Shown here: piece after piece, positions 43,505 to 53,427 of the stretch
How positions within the stretch are numbered: position 1 is the first letter of the stretch
Layout of the letters: each line of letters starts with the position of its first letter
Assembly (NCBI GenBank): GCA_963748405.1
Contig: CAVVIT010000007.1
Location: 186,001 to 250,000, forward strand
Length of the DNA stretch: 64,000 bases
DNA from: Fen-1273 sp963748405
GTDB taxonomy: Bacteria > Bacteroidota > Ignavibacteria > UBA10030 > UBA6906
Direction: 5' to 3'
Notes under the pieces: model-generated
Told to the model about the DNA's origin: nothing
The model's database searches: none
What the model saw: the letters and a program-made list of their open reading frames with translations, nothing else
Made by a program: the position numbers and the translations under genes

Positions 43505-44695
43505 ATGAATAACGAACAGATCGAACGGATCAAGAACGTCTGGGAGGCGAAGTACGGACCCAACGAGGACAGGATCGTCGTCCGCTCCCCCGGGCGCGTC
43601 AACCTTATCGGCGAACATACCGACTACAACGAGGGCTTTGTTCTCCCCGCGGCGATTGACAGGGCGATAGTTCTCGTGGTCTCTCCCCGGCGCGACTCCC
43701 GGATCCGGCTCTATGCCATGGATATTCAAGAGGAATTCGAGACCGCTCTTGCGGCCGACATGAAGCCGCAGCTCCGGTGGTGTGACTACCTGCTGGGAGT
43801 GGTCCGGGAGATGGTCATTGCAGGGCACGTCCTCGGGGGATTTGACTGCGTCTTCGGCGGAGACATCCCGGTGGGCGCGGGGATGTCGTCGTCGGCGGCC
43901 ATCGAGGGGGGTGTGGCATTCGCCCTGAACCGCGTGTTCGACCTCGGGATCGACCCCCTGACCCTCGTGCGGCTCGCTCAGAACGCGGAGAACAACTTCG
44001 TCGGGGTCAGGTGCGGGATCATGGACCAGTTCATCAACATTTTCGGCAGGAGGAACCGGGCGCTGAAGCTCGACTGCCGGTCGCTCTCGTCGGAGGAAGT
44101 TCCGTTCGAGCGTCCGGATATCAGCGTCGTCCTGTGCGACACGATGGTCAGGAGAGCCCTGGCGTCCTCGGAATACAACCTGCGCCGCCGGCAGTGCGAA
44201 CTCGGCGTCGCGACGATCCGGCGGCACCACGAGGGAATCCGCAGCCTCCGCGACGTCACGAGCGACCTTCTGGAAGAGCACCGGCAGGAGCTGGAACCCG
44301 TCGTCTACCGGCGGTGCGACTATGTCCTTGGGGAGAACTCCCGTGTCCTCTCCTCCTGCGATCACCTGAAGGCGAACGATTTCCGCGCCTTCGGACTCGA
44401 GATGTACGCCTGCCACGCCGGGCTCCGCGATCTGTACGAGGTCAGCTCGCCGGAGCTTGATGCGCTCGTGGAACTGGCCGGCTCGCTCGACGGCGTCTAC
44501 GGTGCACGGATGATGGGCGCGGGGTTCGGCGGCTGTACGATCAATCTTGTCGACGAGGCCCGGTGCGACGCTTTTGCGCGTGAAATCCGTCTGCAGTACA
44601 GGGCCCGGGTCGGCGGGGACTGCGAAGTCCATACTGCGCGCATCCACGCGGGGACGGCTCTTGTTTCAGGCGCTGCCGTGCATGTCCCGCTCTGA
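43505..44695 (+). CDS. galK: Galactokinase
   Basis: 396 residues, standard length. The galactokinase signature RVNLIGEHTDYNEGFVLP at 31-48 is nearly exact, with the GHMP ATP-binding loop IPVGAGMSSSAAIEGGVAFA and the third motif RMMGAGFGGCTINLVDE. GIMDQFINIFG supplies the catalytic Asp. It phosphorylates alpha-D-galactose to galactose-1-phosphate with ATP in the cytoplasm, the first Leloir step. No galT or galE is nearby. The gene is 93 bases after the secreted hydrolase and 29 before the next, so probably in the same transcript. Confidence 0.96.
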   Translation: MNNEQIERIKNVWEAKYGPNEDRIVVRSPGRVNLIGEHTDYNEGFVLPAAIDRAIVLVVSPRRDSRIRLYAMDIQEEFETALAADMKPQLRWCDYLLGVVREMVIAGHVLGGFDCVFGGDIPVGAGMSSSAAIEGGVAFALNRVFDLGIDPLTLVRLAQNAENNFVGVRCGIMDQFINIFGRRNRALKLDCRSLSSEEVPFERPDISVVLCDTMVRRALASSEYNLRRRQCELGVATIRRHHEGIRSLRDVTSDLLEEHRQELEPVVYRRCDYVLGENSRVLSSCDHLKANDFRAFGLEMYACHAGLRDLYEVSSPELDALVELAGSLDGVYGARMMGAGFGGCTINLVDEARCDAFAREIRLQYRARVGGDCEVHTARIHAGTALVSGAAVHVPL

Positions 44696-44724
44696 CTGTC
44701 CTTTTTGACACGGAGCATCCCCAC

Positions 44725-47469
44725 ATGCAAATCCGTCAATCCCTCGTTGCTCTCTTCCTCGTCCCTCTCTGGTGCGCGCACGGACAGCCCCCGAAGCCTT
44801 TTCTCTCATCGCTCGCCGCGACGAAGGATTCACCGATATTCACGACGTACGCCGCGGCGCAGGCCAATTCGGAATTCACGCTCGACAAGGGTTACCACCT
44901 TCTCCTGAATGATCCCGAACGGGGCGCGGACCTGACGAACGAGTCCGGCGGCGACATATGCCTGGCGTTCAAATGCGGAGGAAGGTTCGTTTACGCTCTG
45001 AAGGACATGTTCCGTCAGCCGGTCATCACGGCGTCGTACTCCGATCTCGTCACGTATACGTTCTGGCCGTTCGACAGCATCCGTGTCAACGTGACGTTCC
45101 TCGTCTACAGCTCGCATCACGCGGTCCAGGCGATCGACTTCAAGAACACCGGCACACGGACCGTGAATGTCGAGATACTCCCGTTTCTCAGGAACCGGAA
45201 CAGGACGTACGACAGCGTCGAGTTCAGGAAGGACGTCGGCGCCGTGACGTTTACGCACCAGGAATTTCCCGACGAATGGGTGCTTGAGCACGGCGTGCCG
45301 TTCGTCAGCAATGTGCGCGATGCGTACGTCCTGTCCGATCCCCCGGACCGGATGATGAGTTTCCGGAGCTACATGTGGGGCCCGGTTGCAATCCCCGGCG
45401 TCATCGAGCCCGCAAAGAAGCCGGTGTATCTCGTCTGGGGAAGGATGGGAAGGAAAAACGGCGGAAGATGCACGGATGATCCCGCCTCCTCCCGCCTGAT
45501 GGCCTTTCTCAACGGCGACCGCAATCGTATGATCACCGAGAGCGCTCCCCGGTGGGGGAGCACAGAGACGAACGTCACGTCCTACGGCTATTACGGTCTC
45601 GAGCTAGGAAACTTCGGGTCGTTGAAGCCTGGGGACCGTTTCTCCGTCTATGCGGTGTGCGGCGATTCCGGCGCGACAATGTCGACTGAGGGCACGCTCA
45701 GGGGCGCCTACGACGCCGACTCCGCGCGGTTCGACCTGAAGCCTGGACAGGTCCGGGGCCCGCGACCTCCCGCGGATCTCCGGATGAACATCTGGGGGAG
45801 CGGCGCCGATGTCCGGCTCTCTTGGAAGCCGGGTGAGGGCGACTTCACATACAGCGTCTACAGGCGTGACGAACGCTCGGGTGGCGTGTACGAGCTGATC
45901 GGGTGGGGAATCCGCCAGACGTTTTACACGGACAAGAACATTCCCCCGGCCCGGGTCTACAGGTATGTCGTCGTCGCGCTCGATTCAACCGGCGCGATGA
46001 GTATGCACTCGCGCGAGGTGAATAACATCGCGGGGAGCGACTTCCTCACGGATGTCCGCTACCCGGGGCAGGGGGTGAGCAACGTGACGGATCTTGCGCG
46101 CATCGTCGCATTTTCGTGCGGCTATGATCTCCGTCCCGGATACACGCACCGGCTCATCGCCGTCAGGTCGGTAGGGCGTCCGTCCGACGACACCGGCCGG
46201 CTCATCGACAGCGCGAGGGGACTCACGACGCTCGATCTGCCGAAGTTCATCCAGGGGGACGAGGCGGCCTATGCCCGCATCCAGCCCCTCCCGTCCCCTG
46301 ATCCGGACATCCAGATGCTCTACTGGAGCGCATTCTCACTGATGCGCCAGGTGATGCTCCCCCCGGAAGGGAAATGTCACTACAACTACTACGTGTTCTC
46401 GCGTGAGCCTCAGTGGGGCTGGGGGCACGGCGGCCAGGTGTTCCACGAGAGCCTGGCGATGCTCGCCTATTCGTTCATGGATCCCGCGGGCGCGATGAAT
46501 TCCCAGCGGGTGTACATGGAGCGCCAGAAGCCCGACGGATACATCAACTACAGGACCGGCCCCTTCCTGGACGAGGAGATTCCCTACAACGGCCAGCTTA
46601 CCACATCGGCTCCCTGGTACGCCTGGCAGAACTGGGAAATCTACAGGGCGACGCAGGACAAGAAATTCCTGGAAGAGGCGTATGCCTCGAGCGCCAGGTT
46701 TTACAGGTACTACGTGAAGAACAGGGACTCGAGCGGGGAGGGCCTCTGCCGGTGGGGGGCGCACGCAGTCCTTGAATCGGTCAGGGACGGGATGGTCGCC
46801 GTGTGGGACCAGGTTGGCTGGCCGGCGGAGTTCGACGCCGTCGATCTCAATACGATGCTCGTCAGCGAAGCCAAATCGCTCACCGCGATGGCGATGGTTC
46901 TCGGGAAAACCTCCGATGCCGAGGTCTGGGAGAAGGACGTCCAGGCCCGGAGCAAGAAGATCAACGCGCTGATGTGGGACCCTGCGTCCGGCTTCTATTA
47001 TAACGTCGACGCAAAGACGCACACGTTCACGTCGAAGACCCCCGCCGACCTGAAACGGGAGGAGATCATCGGGTTTCTCCCTCTCTGGGCGGGGATTGCC
47101 ACGAAAGAACAGGCGGCGCGGCTCGTCGCGAAGCTGAAGGACACGTCAAAATTCTGGAGGCCGTACGGCGTCCCCTCGCTCGCGGCGGACGACCGCTACT
47201 ATAACCCGAAGGGGTACTGGAACGGACCCGTGTGGGTCCAGTGGAATTACCTGATCGTCCGCGGCCTGCTTCAGTACGGATACGTCCGCGAGGCGCGCGA
47301 GCTGACGGCGAGAGTCGCCGGGGCGATGATCGCCCAGTTGAAGAAGGACCACAATTTCTGGGAGTTCTACAGTCCGGACGAGGCCTGGGCCGGCTACCAC
47401 AGGACGTATATCTGGGCAGGGATCATCAACAAAATGCTCTACGAAGTCGCCTGGGCTCCCGGAAAATAA
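44725..47469 (+). CDS. Secreted GH63-like glycoside hydrolase with an Fn3-like insert
   Basis: 914 residues with a signal peptide (QSLVALFLVPLWCAHGQ). An N-terminal beta-sandwich (about 25-340) is followed at about 350-435 by a fibronectin-III-like segment (LRMNIWGSGADVRLSWKPGE, YSVYRRDE, YRYVVVALDSTGAMS). The catalytic (alpha/alpha)6 domain has WGWGHGGQVFHESLAMLAYS, WDQVGWPAEFDAVDLNTML, GYWNGPVWVQWNYLIVRGLL and FWEFYSPDEAWAGYHRTYIW, the C-terminal pattern of GH63 glucosidases/trehalase-like enzymes. It should cleave alpha-glucosides or related bonds extracytoplasmically. It is the second six-hairpin enzyme in this locus. Confidence 0.85.
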   Translation: MQIRQSLVALFLVPLWCAHGQPPKPFLSSLAATKDSPIFTTYAAAQANSEFTLDKGYHLLLNDPERGADLTNESGGDICLAFKCGGRFVYALKDMFRQPVITASYSDLVTYTFWPFDSIRVNVTFLVYSSHHAVQAIDFKNTGTRTVNVEILPFLRNRNRTYDSVEFRKDVGAVTFTHQEFPDEWVLEHGVPFVSNVRDAYVLSDPPDRMMSFRSYMWGPVAIPGVIEPAKKPVYLVWGRMGRKNGGRCTDDPASSRLMAFLNGDRNRMITESAPRWGSTETNVTSYGYYGLELGNFGSLKPGDRFSVYAVCGDSGATMSTEGTLRGAYDADSARFDLKPGQVRGPRPPADLRMNIWGSGADVRLSWKPGEGDFTYSVYRRDERSGGVYELIGWGIRQTFYTDKNIPPARVYRYVVVALDSTGAMSMHSREVNNIAGSDFLTDVRYPGQGVSNVTDLARIVAFSCGYDLRPGYTHRLIAVRSVGRPSDDTGRLIDSARGLTTLDLPKFIQGDEAAYARIQPLPSPDPDIQMLYWSAFSLMRQVMLPPEGKCHYNYYVFSREPQWGWGHGGQVFHESLAMLAYSFMDPAGAMNSQRVYMERQKPDGYINYRTGPFLDEEIPYNGQLTTSAPWYAWQNWEIYRATQDKKFLEEAYASSARFYRYYVKNRDSSGEGLCRWGAHAVLESVRDGMVAVWDQVGWPAEFDAVDLNTMLVSEAKSLTAMAMVLGKTSDAEVWEKDVQARSKKINALMWDPASGFYYNVDAKTHTFTSKTPADLKREEIIGFLPLWAGIATKEQAARLVAKLKDTSKFWRPYGVPSLAADDRYYNPKGYWNGPVWVQWNYLIVRGLLQYGYVREARELTARVAGAMIAQLKKDHNFWEFYSPDEAWAGYHRTYIWAGIINKMLYEVAWAPGK

Positions 47470-47546
47470 CGTCCACCCCGGCGTTCGTGTGTGCCTGACG
47501 TTTCTGCGCCATCATGCAAACGTAGTCCAACGTATCAGGTGTCGGC

Positions 47547-50366
47547 ATGGATGTTCACCGTCTTTCGCTCTCATTCGTCGCGCTGACCGTTGCAGGTCTG
47601 AGGTTTCACAGTGTGTCCGCCCAGACGCTAAGTGCGCTGGGGCTCACGACGTCCCAGGGGGTTCAGGTTCATTCGTACTCGGCGGTCTCGGGGGGCCGGA
47701 CAGTGCTTTCCTCCGATCTTCCCCTGTTCACGTTCCTCCTGGACGATTCGCTCCGGAGTTCTTCCGGATCGGTCGCCCACGCAGAAGGTGACTCTCTCGT
47801 CTTCACGTTCGGCAAGAAGCTCTCGGGTTCTGTAAGGCCCGAAAAGCTGTTCTCCCCCGGCTGGAAGGCGTCTCTCACGCTCAGGAACACCTCCCCCGAC
47901 ACGCTGACTGTCGCGAACGTCGTCCCCCTCGGCGAGGGGGCGGACAGGGCATACATCACCGCGTACGGGCCGACGACGTACCAGAACCGGCTCAGCAGGT
48001 CGGTCCTCTTCCGTCCCGGGTCCGGCCCGATCGGCGTGGTGCTTCCCGACAATGCCTGGGAAATGGGGTTCTGCGACGTCCGGGTTCCGGGGGGAAACGC
48101 GAATCTTGTTGCGATCGCCCGCAGGACATCCTCCGCGAACGCCGATGAGAGGCGGTTCAAAACCATCCTTCCCCCCGGGGCATCAGTCACGTACGCGCTC
48201 TACGCGGATGACCATGCCGGCGATTGGCACGACGGCGTCCGGCTGATGTTCCACGACCGGTGGCTTTATGACATGCCGTCGTTTGACGATACACTTTTTC
48301 GCAGGGCGGATCTCGGGTGGATCAGGCACGCGTACCTTATGACTCTCCTGTTCGCCTGGGACGAGAATTACCACGACAGGTTCGGGGGCGCGTACGGGTT
48401 CGAGAAGTATATCGGGGCGAATGCGAGCCTGCTCGGCGATTACGACGTGTTCATGATCTGGCCGACCTGGCCCCGCCTGGGGGTCGATCAGAGGAATCAG
48501 TTCGACATGTACCGTGATATGCCCGGGGGGCTCGCGGAGCTCAAGGCTCAGTCCGCGTTCATGCACGCAAAAGGAGGGAAGTACTTCATTGCGTACAACC
48601 CGTGGGATGAGAGCACCCGCCGTGAGGAACACCTCAAAGGGATGGAAGATCTCATGCGCGGCACCGATGCGGACGGCGTCGTCCTCGATACCTGGGGAGA
48701 ATCGAGCCGGGAGTTCCAGGCCGCGGCCGACCGGGTGAAGCCCGGCATCATACTCTACAGCGAGGGGATGGCGGTGCCGAAGGACATGCCCGGCATCGTC
48801 GCGGGGCGCGTTCACGATGCCCTGTATATGCCCCCGCCTCTCAACATGAACAAGGTGATCAAGCCCGATTTTGCCATATTCCGCGTGATGCAGGTCCAGG
48901 AAGGGCGCCTGCACCGGGAGGCGGCGGTCTGTCTCTTCAACGGGTACGGCGCCGAGCTCAATGTGATGAGGACCGGCCGGCCCGACTGGATGGACGATGA
49001 ATACCGCTACCTCGGGCTCGTCGTCAGGACGCTCAGGGAAAACTCCGGCGCGTTTCTCACGGACGACTGGACGCCGCTCGTACCGGCCGCGGTGGACAGC
49101 GTCTGGGTCAACAGGTGGCCGACCCCCGACAAAACCGTGTACACCGTGTACGGGCTCCGTCCTGACGGATTCTCGGGTCCACTGTTCGAATGTCCCGTCC
49201 GTCCGGGAAGACACTACGTGAGTCTCTGGCATCACGAGGAAGTCGACACCGCCGCCATGGGCGGAAAAGCGTACGTGCGGGCAACGGTGGACGGGTTCAG
49301 CCGCTCGTGGCTCGGGACCCGGCGCGAGGGAAACGTCGATTGCATCGCCTGGCTCCCCGAGTTGCTCCGTGCTGGACTGCGCGCGGACTCTCTCTTCTTC
49401 GGCGCATCGAAGGGAACGCGTATCGTCGTGAGCGCCGGGGACCCCTCCTATGGCACCCGTAGTGCGGAGTTCTCCGCATCGGATCACGCGATATCACTCT
49501 ACCGGACGTTCGGCAGGTACGAGGGAAAGGTCGTCCTGCAGCTCTTCGCAGGGACAGAGCTGATCGACGAGCGGATCGTCCAGATTGCAATGGGGACTCC
49601 GAGGCTTGTGTCGACGCCCGTCCGCACTCACCGCTCCGCGAAACCGCCCACGGGTATGTCCGACATCCCGGCCGGAAATTACACGTTCGTCATGGCCGCC
49701 ACGGAGGTCCCGAATCCCGTCATACCGTACCCGGACTATTCAAGGCCGAGCGTCGTGATGATGGAAAGGTACTTCATCGACACATATCCTGTCACGAACG
49801 GCCAGTTCCAGTCGTTCGTCCGGGCGACCGACTATGTCCCGAAAGACACCGCGAACTTCCTCCGCCATTGGGTGAACGACGCGCCCCCGAAGGACCTCGT
49901 GAATCACCCCGTGGTCTGGGTGAGCATCGAGGACGCGCGTGCGTATGCCCGCTGGGCGGGGAAGCGGCTTCCGTCCGACATGGAGTGGCAGCGCGCGGCG
50001 CAGGGCACCGACGGACGGAAGTACCCGTGGGGCAACGCTTTCGACTCGACCCGGTGCAACTGCGGGCTCGGGCACACGAGTCCCGTCAACGCGTATCCGT
50101 CGGGGAAGAGCCCGTACGGCGTCGGGGACCTGGTCGGAAATGTCTGGCAGATGACCGACGATGTGTACGACAACGGCAGTTACTATTTCCTGACGATGAG
50201 AGGGGGGAGTTACTACAATCCGACGTCGAGCGAGTGGTACGTGAAAGGGGGGCCTTGGCTCGTGGACAAAAACCAGATGCTCCTGCTCCTTTCACCCGGC
50301 TACGACCGTAACTCGACCGTCGGTTTCCGCTGCGTCCAGGACGCACAGCCGGTGCCACATCAATGA
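47547..50366 (+). CDS. Secreted glycosidase-like TIM-barrel protein fused to a cysteine-less FGE/SUMF1 domain
   Basis: 939 residues with a signal peptide (SLSFVALTVAGLRFHSVSAQ). A beta-sandwich (about 27-230) precedes a TIM-barrel-like region (about 240-540) with DADGVVLDTWGESS and GIILYSEGMA, possible Asp nucleophile and Glu acid in the manner of GH36/GH31-clan enzymes. Residues about 700-935 are an FGE-sulfatase/SUMF1 fold: PVTNGQFQSFVRATDYVP, HPVVWVSIEDARAYARWAGK, RLPSDMEWQRAAQGTDGRKY, PYGVGDLVGNVWQMTDD and the final STVGFRC. The two catalytic cysteines after GGSY are missing (RGGSYYNPTSSEW). Formylglycine formation is therefore unlikely; a binding or lectin-like role is inferred. Confidence 0.82.
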   Translation: MDVHRLSLSFVALTVAGLRFHSVSAQTLSALGLTTSQGVQVHSYSAVSGGRTVLSSDLPLFTFLLDDSLRSSSGSVAHAEGDSLVFTFGKKLSGSVRPEKLFSPGWKASLTLRNTSPDTLTVANVVPLGEGADRAYITAYGPTTYQNRLSRSVLFRPGSGPIGVVLPDNAWEMGFCDVRVPGGNANLVAIARRTSSANADERRFKTILPPGASVTYALYADDHAGDWHDGVRLMFHDRWLYDMPSFDDTLFRRADLGWIRHAYLMTLLFAWDENYHDRFGGAYGFEKYIGANASLLGDYDVFMIWPTWPRLGVDQRNQFDMYRDMPGGLAELKAQSAFMHAKGGKYFIAYNPWDESTRREEHLKGMEDLMRGTDADGVVLDTWGESSREFQAAADRVKPGIILYSEGMAVPKDMPGIVAGRVHDALYMPPPLNMNKVIKPDFAIFRVMQVQEGRLHREAAVCLFNGYGAELNVMRTGRPDWMDDEYRYLGLVVRTLRENSGAFLTDDWTPLVPAAVDSVWVNRWPTPDKTVYTVYGLRPDGFSGPLFECPVRPGRHYVSLWHHEEVDTAAMGGKAYVRATVDGFSRSWLGTRREGNVDCIAWLPELLRAGLRADSLFFGASKGTRIVVSAGDPSYGTRSAEFSASDHAISLYRTFGRYEGKVVLQLFAGTELIDERIVQIAMGTPRLVSTPVRTHRSAKPPTGMSDIPAGNYTFVMAATEVPNPVIPYPDYSRPSVVMMERYFIDTYPVTNGQFQSFVRATDYVPKDTANFLRHWVNDAPPKDLVNHPVVWVSIEDARAYARWAGKRLPSDMEWQRAAQGTDGRKYPWGNAFDSTRCNCGLGHTSPVNAYPSGKSPYGVGDLVGNVWQMTDDVYDNGSYYFLTMRGGSYYNPTSSEWYVKGGPWLVDKNQMLLLLSPGYDRNSTVGFRCVQDAQPVPHQ

Positions 50367-50383
50367 TTGAAAGGAAACACCCG

Positions 50384-52390
50384 ATGTCACGGAACATTCG
50401 TCTTCGCAGTCCCCTGATCGCCCTGTTGATTCTCTCCGCGCTCGCTCCTCCCGTGTCTCGAGCGCAGACGCCCGGCGCACGCGTCGCGGACTGCCTGGCG
50501 CCGGTCAGTGAGCGGGGGTTGTACCCGGGTAACCGTGCTCCGCTCGTTGCCGTCCCCCTGGTGAAGCTTCCCCTGGGCTCGGTCCGGGCAGAGGGCTGGC
50601 TCCTCAGCCAGCTTCAGCTCGAGCGGGACGGCTTCTCGGGCCATCTTACCGAAATCAGCAAGTGGTGCAGGTTCGAGGGGAATGCGTGGGTGTCCCCGGC
50701 GGGGAAGGGGGAATTCGGATGGGAGGAAGTTCCCTACTGGCTCAGGGGATTCATCGATCTGGGGTATGTCCTCGGCGACGACCGGATCACAAAAGAATCT
50801 CTCATGTGGACCGACGGCGTCCTTTCAAGCCAGGACTCCACGGGGTATTTCGGTCCCGCGGCGAACAAGACCGGACCGGATATCTGGCCGAACATGCTCA
50901 TGCTCTCCGCGCTGCGCTCACGGTATGAGGCGACGGGGGAGAAGCGCATACTGACGTTCATGCTCGCGTACGCGCGTTGGCTCATGACCGTGCCTCTCGA
51001 GCGGTATCTGCCCGACAGCTGGCAGAAATGGCGCGGGGGAGACAATCTCGATCATATCTACTGGCTGTACAACAAAACGGGGGAACCTTCGCTTCTCGAG
51101 CTTGCCCGGGTCAACCACGAGCGGACGGCGGACTGGACGGGAGGGATACCCACGTGGCACGGGGTTAACCTCTGCCAGGGGTTCCGCGAGCCGGCCGAGT
51201 ACTTCCAGCAGACGGGGGACCGTCGCTACGTCCGGGCGGCGGAGAGAAACTACGATTCGATCATGTCGACCTACGGGCGGGTCCCCGGCGGGATGTTCGG
51301 CGCGGACGAGAACGCGCGCCCGGGTTACACAGGCCCCCGCCAGGCGGCGGAGACCTGCTCGATGGTGGAGTACATGCACTCGGACGAAATGCTCGTGGGC
51401 ATCACGGGTGACCCCGCCTGGGCGGACCGGTGCGAGGAGGTCGCGTTCAACTCCCTGCCGGCTTCCATGACGCCGGACCTCGAGGGGCTCCACTATCTTA
51501 CGGCCCCCAACATGATCCAATGCGATCGCGGGAACAAAGCCCCCATGCTCGAAAACGACGGGAAGATGCTCTACTTCGATCCGTATTATCACCGGTGCTG
51601 CCAGCACAATGCCGCGTTCGGCTGGCCGTACTTTGCGGAGAACCTCTGGATGGCCTCGGCCGGGAACGGTCTTGCGGCCGTTCTCTACGCGCCGTCGAAA
51701 GTGACCGCCCGCGTCGGCGGCGGATCCACCGTCACCATCACCGAGAAGACCGGCTATCCGTTCACGGGCGCCGTCGATCTCACCGTGGCATCGGAAAAGG
51801 AGGCCACGTTCCCGCTCACGCTCCGGATTCCCGGCTGGTGTGCTCATGCGGGCATCAGCGTGAACGGAATGGATGCGGGGGTGAACCCGGGGCCGGGAAA
51901 ATGGGTCATACTCGACCGTACGTGGAAAAACGGCGACGTCGTGCATCTTGATTTCCCCTCCGACATCGCGCTCACAGTCTGGAAGGGGAACACGGTCTCC
52001 GTCAGCAGGGGGCCCCTCACGTATTCGCTCAAGATCGGGGAAAAGTGGACAAGGAGCGGCGGCACCGACGCATGGCCCGCATTTGAGCTCTTCCCGACGA
52101 CTCCCTGGAACTACGCACTCATCACGGATCCCGCCGGGCCGGCGCGTTCTTTTGAGTTCGTTCGCAGGGATGGCCCGATGGATCCACAGCCGTTCAGCCC
52201 TGCGGGTGCACCGCTCGAGATCCGCGTGAAAGCCGCGCGCGTCCCCTCGTGGAAGCAGGAAACCAACGGCCTGATCGGCGAAATCCCGGCCGGCCCGTTC
52301 CGCGCGGACACCCCCGCCGAAACGGTCACGCTGATACCGATGGGCTGCGCCCGCCTCCGCGTATCGGTGTTCCCGATCATCAATCAATAA
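50384..52390 (+). CDS. Secreted GH127-family (DUF1680) glycoside hydrolase, beta-L-arabinofuranosidase-like
   Basis: 668 residues. The ATG at 50384 follows AAAGGAA and gives a clean signal peptide (LIALLILSALAPPVSRAQ); an ATG at 50363 is possible. The (alpha/alpha)6 domain includes VPLVKLPLGSVRAEGWLLSQ, EEVPYWLRGFIDLGYVL, GADENARPGYTGPRQAAETC and the hallmark HRCCQHNAAFGWPYFAENLW with Cys405-Cys406. In the founding GH127 enzyme, the equivalent adjacent cysteines, with another Cys and a Glu, bind zinc and one acts as nucleophile. It should release beta-linked furanosides or related sugars outside the cytoplasm. It sits 17 bases after the FGE fusion gene and 12 before rbsK-like. Confidence 0.88.
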   Translation: MSRNIRLRSPLIALLILSALAPPVSRAQTPGARVADCLAPVSERGLYPGNRAPLVAVPLVKLPLGSVRAEGWLLSQLQLERDGFSGHLTEISKWCRFEGNAWVSPAGKGEFGWEEVPYWLRGFIDLGYVLGDDRITKESLMWTDGVLSSQDSTGYFGPAANKTGPDIWPNMLMLSALRSRYEATGEKRILTFMLAYARWLMTVPLERYLPDSWQKWRGGDNLDHIYWLYNKTGEPSLLELARVNHERTADWTGGIPTWHGVNLCQGFREPAEYFQQTGDRRYVRAAERNYDSIMSTYGRVPGGMFGADENARPGYTGPRQAAETCSMVEYMHSDEMLVGITGDPAWADRCEEVAFNSLPASMTPDLEGLHYLTAPNMIQCDRGNKAPMLENDGKMLYFDPYYHRCCQHNAAFGWPYFAENLWMASAGNGLAAVLYAPSKVTARVGGGSTVTITEKTGYPFTGAVDLTVASEKEATFPLTLRIPGWCAHAGISVNGMDAGVNPGPGKWVILDRTWKNGDVVHLDFPSDIALTVWKGNTVSVSRGPLTYSLKIGEKWTRSGGTDAWPAFELFPTTPWNYALITDPAGPARSFEFVRRDGPMDPQPFSPAGAPLEIRVKAARVPSWKQETNGLIGEIPAGPFRADTPAETVTLIPMGCARLRVSVFPIINQ

Positions 52391-52402
52391 CTCTGTGAGG
52401 AA

Positions 52403-53377
52403 ATGTCAGTCATGAGCCCGCGCAAGAATCGAACAGACGCCGTCCTTGTCGTCGGCAGCGCGAACATGGACCTGGTTTTTTCCGTGGAGAAGTTTCCCCG
52501 CCCGGGAGAAACTCTCTTTGCTTCGGGATTCGGGATGTTCCCCGGGGGAAAAGGCGCAAACCAGGCAGTCGCCTGCGCACGTCTCGGAACGCGCACGTAC
52601 CTCCTGGCGAAGATGGGGAAAGACATATTCCGGGAGAAGCTCCGCAACTCGCTGGCAAAGAGCGGCGTCCGGCTCACTCACGTCCTGACGGACCCGGCGG
52701 CGCCGACAGGGGTCGCGCTTATCGGGGTCGACAGCTCCGCGGAGAACGAGATCACCGTCGTCTCCGGGAGCAACATGAAACTCCTCCCGTCTGACGTGAG
52801 AAGGCGGGAACGTGTGTTCAGGAGCGTCGGCGTCGTCCTGCTTCAGCTTGAGGTTCCGGTCCCGACGGTTCTCGCATCGGCCGAACTGGGCGCCCGCTCC
52901 GGGGCGCTCGTCGTTCTGAATCCCGCCCCGGCCCGGAAGCTCCCTCAGGATCTCCTGCGGCGCGTCGACTACCTCACGCCGAACGAGACGGAAGCAGAGC
53001 TCCTTTCCGGCGTCCCCGTCCACAGCCTGAAATCCGCTGCCCACGCCGCCGGCAGGTTGATCAGGAAAGGGGCGGGAAACGTGATCGTGACGATGGGCGC
53101 ACGTGGAGCTCTCCTTGTGACACCCGAATCCGCAAGTCTCTTCCCCTCTCCCCGAGTCAGGCCCGTCGACACGGTCGCCGCCGGGGATGCGTTCAACGGG
53201 GCGCTTGCCGGGGCGCTCGCGGCTGCGTTGCCGCTTGAGGAGGCGGTGACGCTGGCGTGTGCCGTGGGAGCGTTCTCCGTCACGCGCCGGGGCGCCCAGA
53301 CTTCCATGCCGAGTGCGGCGGAGCTCAGGGCGTTCATGACTCGTCGCTTCCTTAGAAGGCGAACAATGAACGGATGA
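52403..53377 (+). CDS. rbsK: PfkB/ribokinase-family sugar kinase
   Basis: 324 residues. The ribokinase N-terminus is clear: VVGSANMDLVFSVEKFPRPG, then GMFPGGKGANQAVACARLGT. The ATP site and catalytic base are in RPVDTVAAGDAFNGALAGAL (Asp of GD acts as base), with YLTPNETEAELLSG before it. It phosphorylates a sugar at its terminal hydroxyl in the cytoplasm; ribose is the usual substrate, but in this locus fructose from mannose isomerisation is equally plausible. It is the last enzyme gene of the sugar cluster. A downstream ATG at 52412 could be the start. Confidence 0.88.
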   Translation: MSVMSPRKNRTDAVLVVGSANMDLVFSVEKFPRPGETLFASGFGMFPGGKGANQAVACARLGTRTYLLAKMGKDIFREKLRNSLAKSGVRLTHVLTDPAAPTGVALIGVDSSAENEITVVSGSNMKLLPSDVRRRERVFRSVGVVLLQLEVPVPTVLASAELGARSGALVVLNPAPARKLPQDLLRRVDYLTPNETEAELLSGVPVHSLKSAAHAAGRLIRKGAGNVIVTMGARGALLVTPESASLFPSPRVRPVDTVAAGDAFNGALAGALAAALPLEEAVTLACAVGAFSVTRRGAQTSMPSAAELRAFMTRRFLRRRTMNG

Positions 53378-53427
53378 GGCTCGGCGCCCGGTCTCCGACC
53401 GGTTCCACGACTTGCGGGAGGGAGCGT

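Noticed and set aside
47547..50366. A sulfatase-activating formylglycine-generating enzyme
   Set aside because: The two catalytic cysteines after GGSY are absent and no sulfatase gene is nearby.
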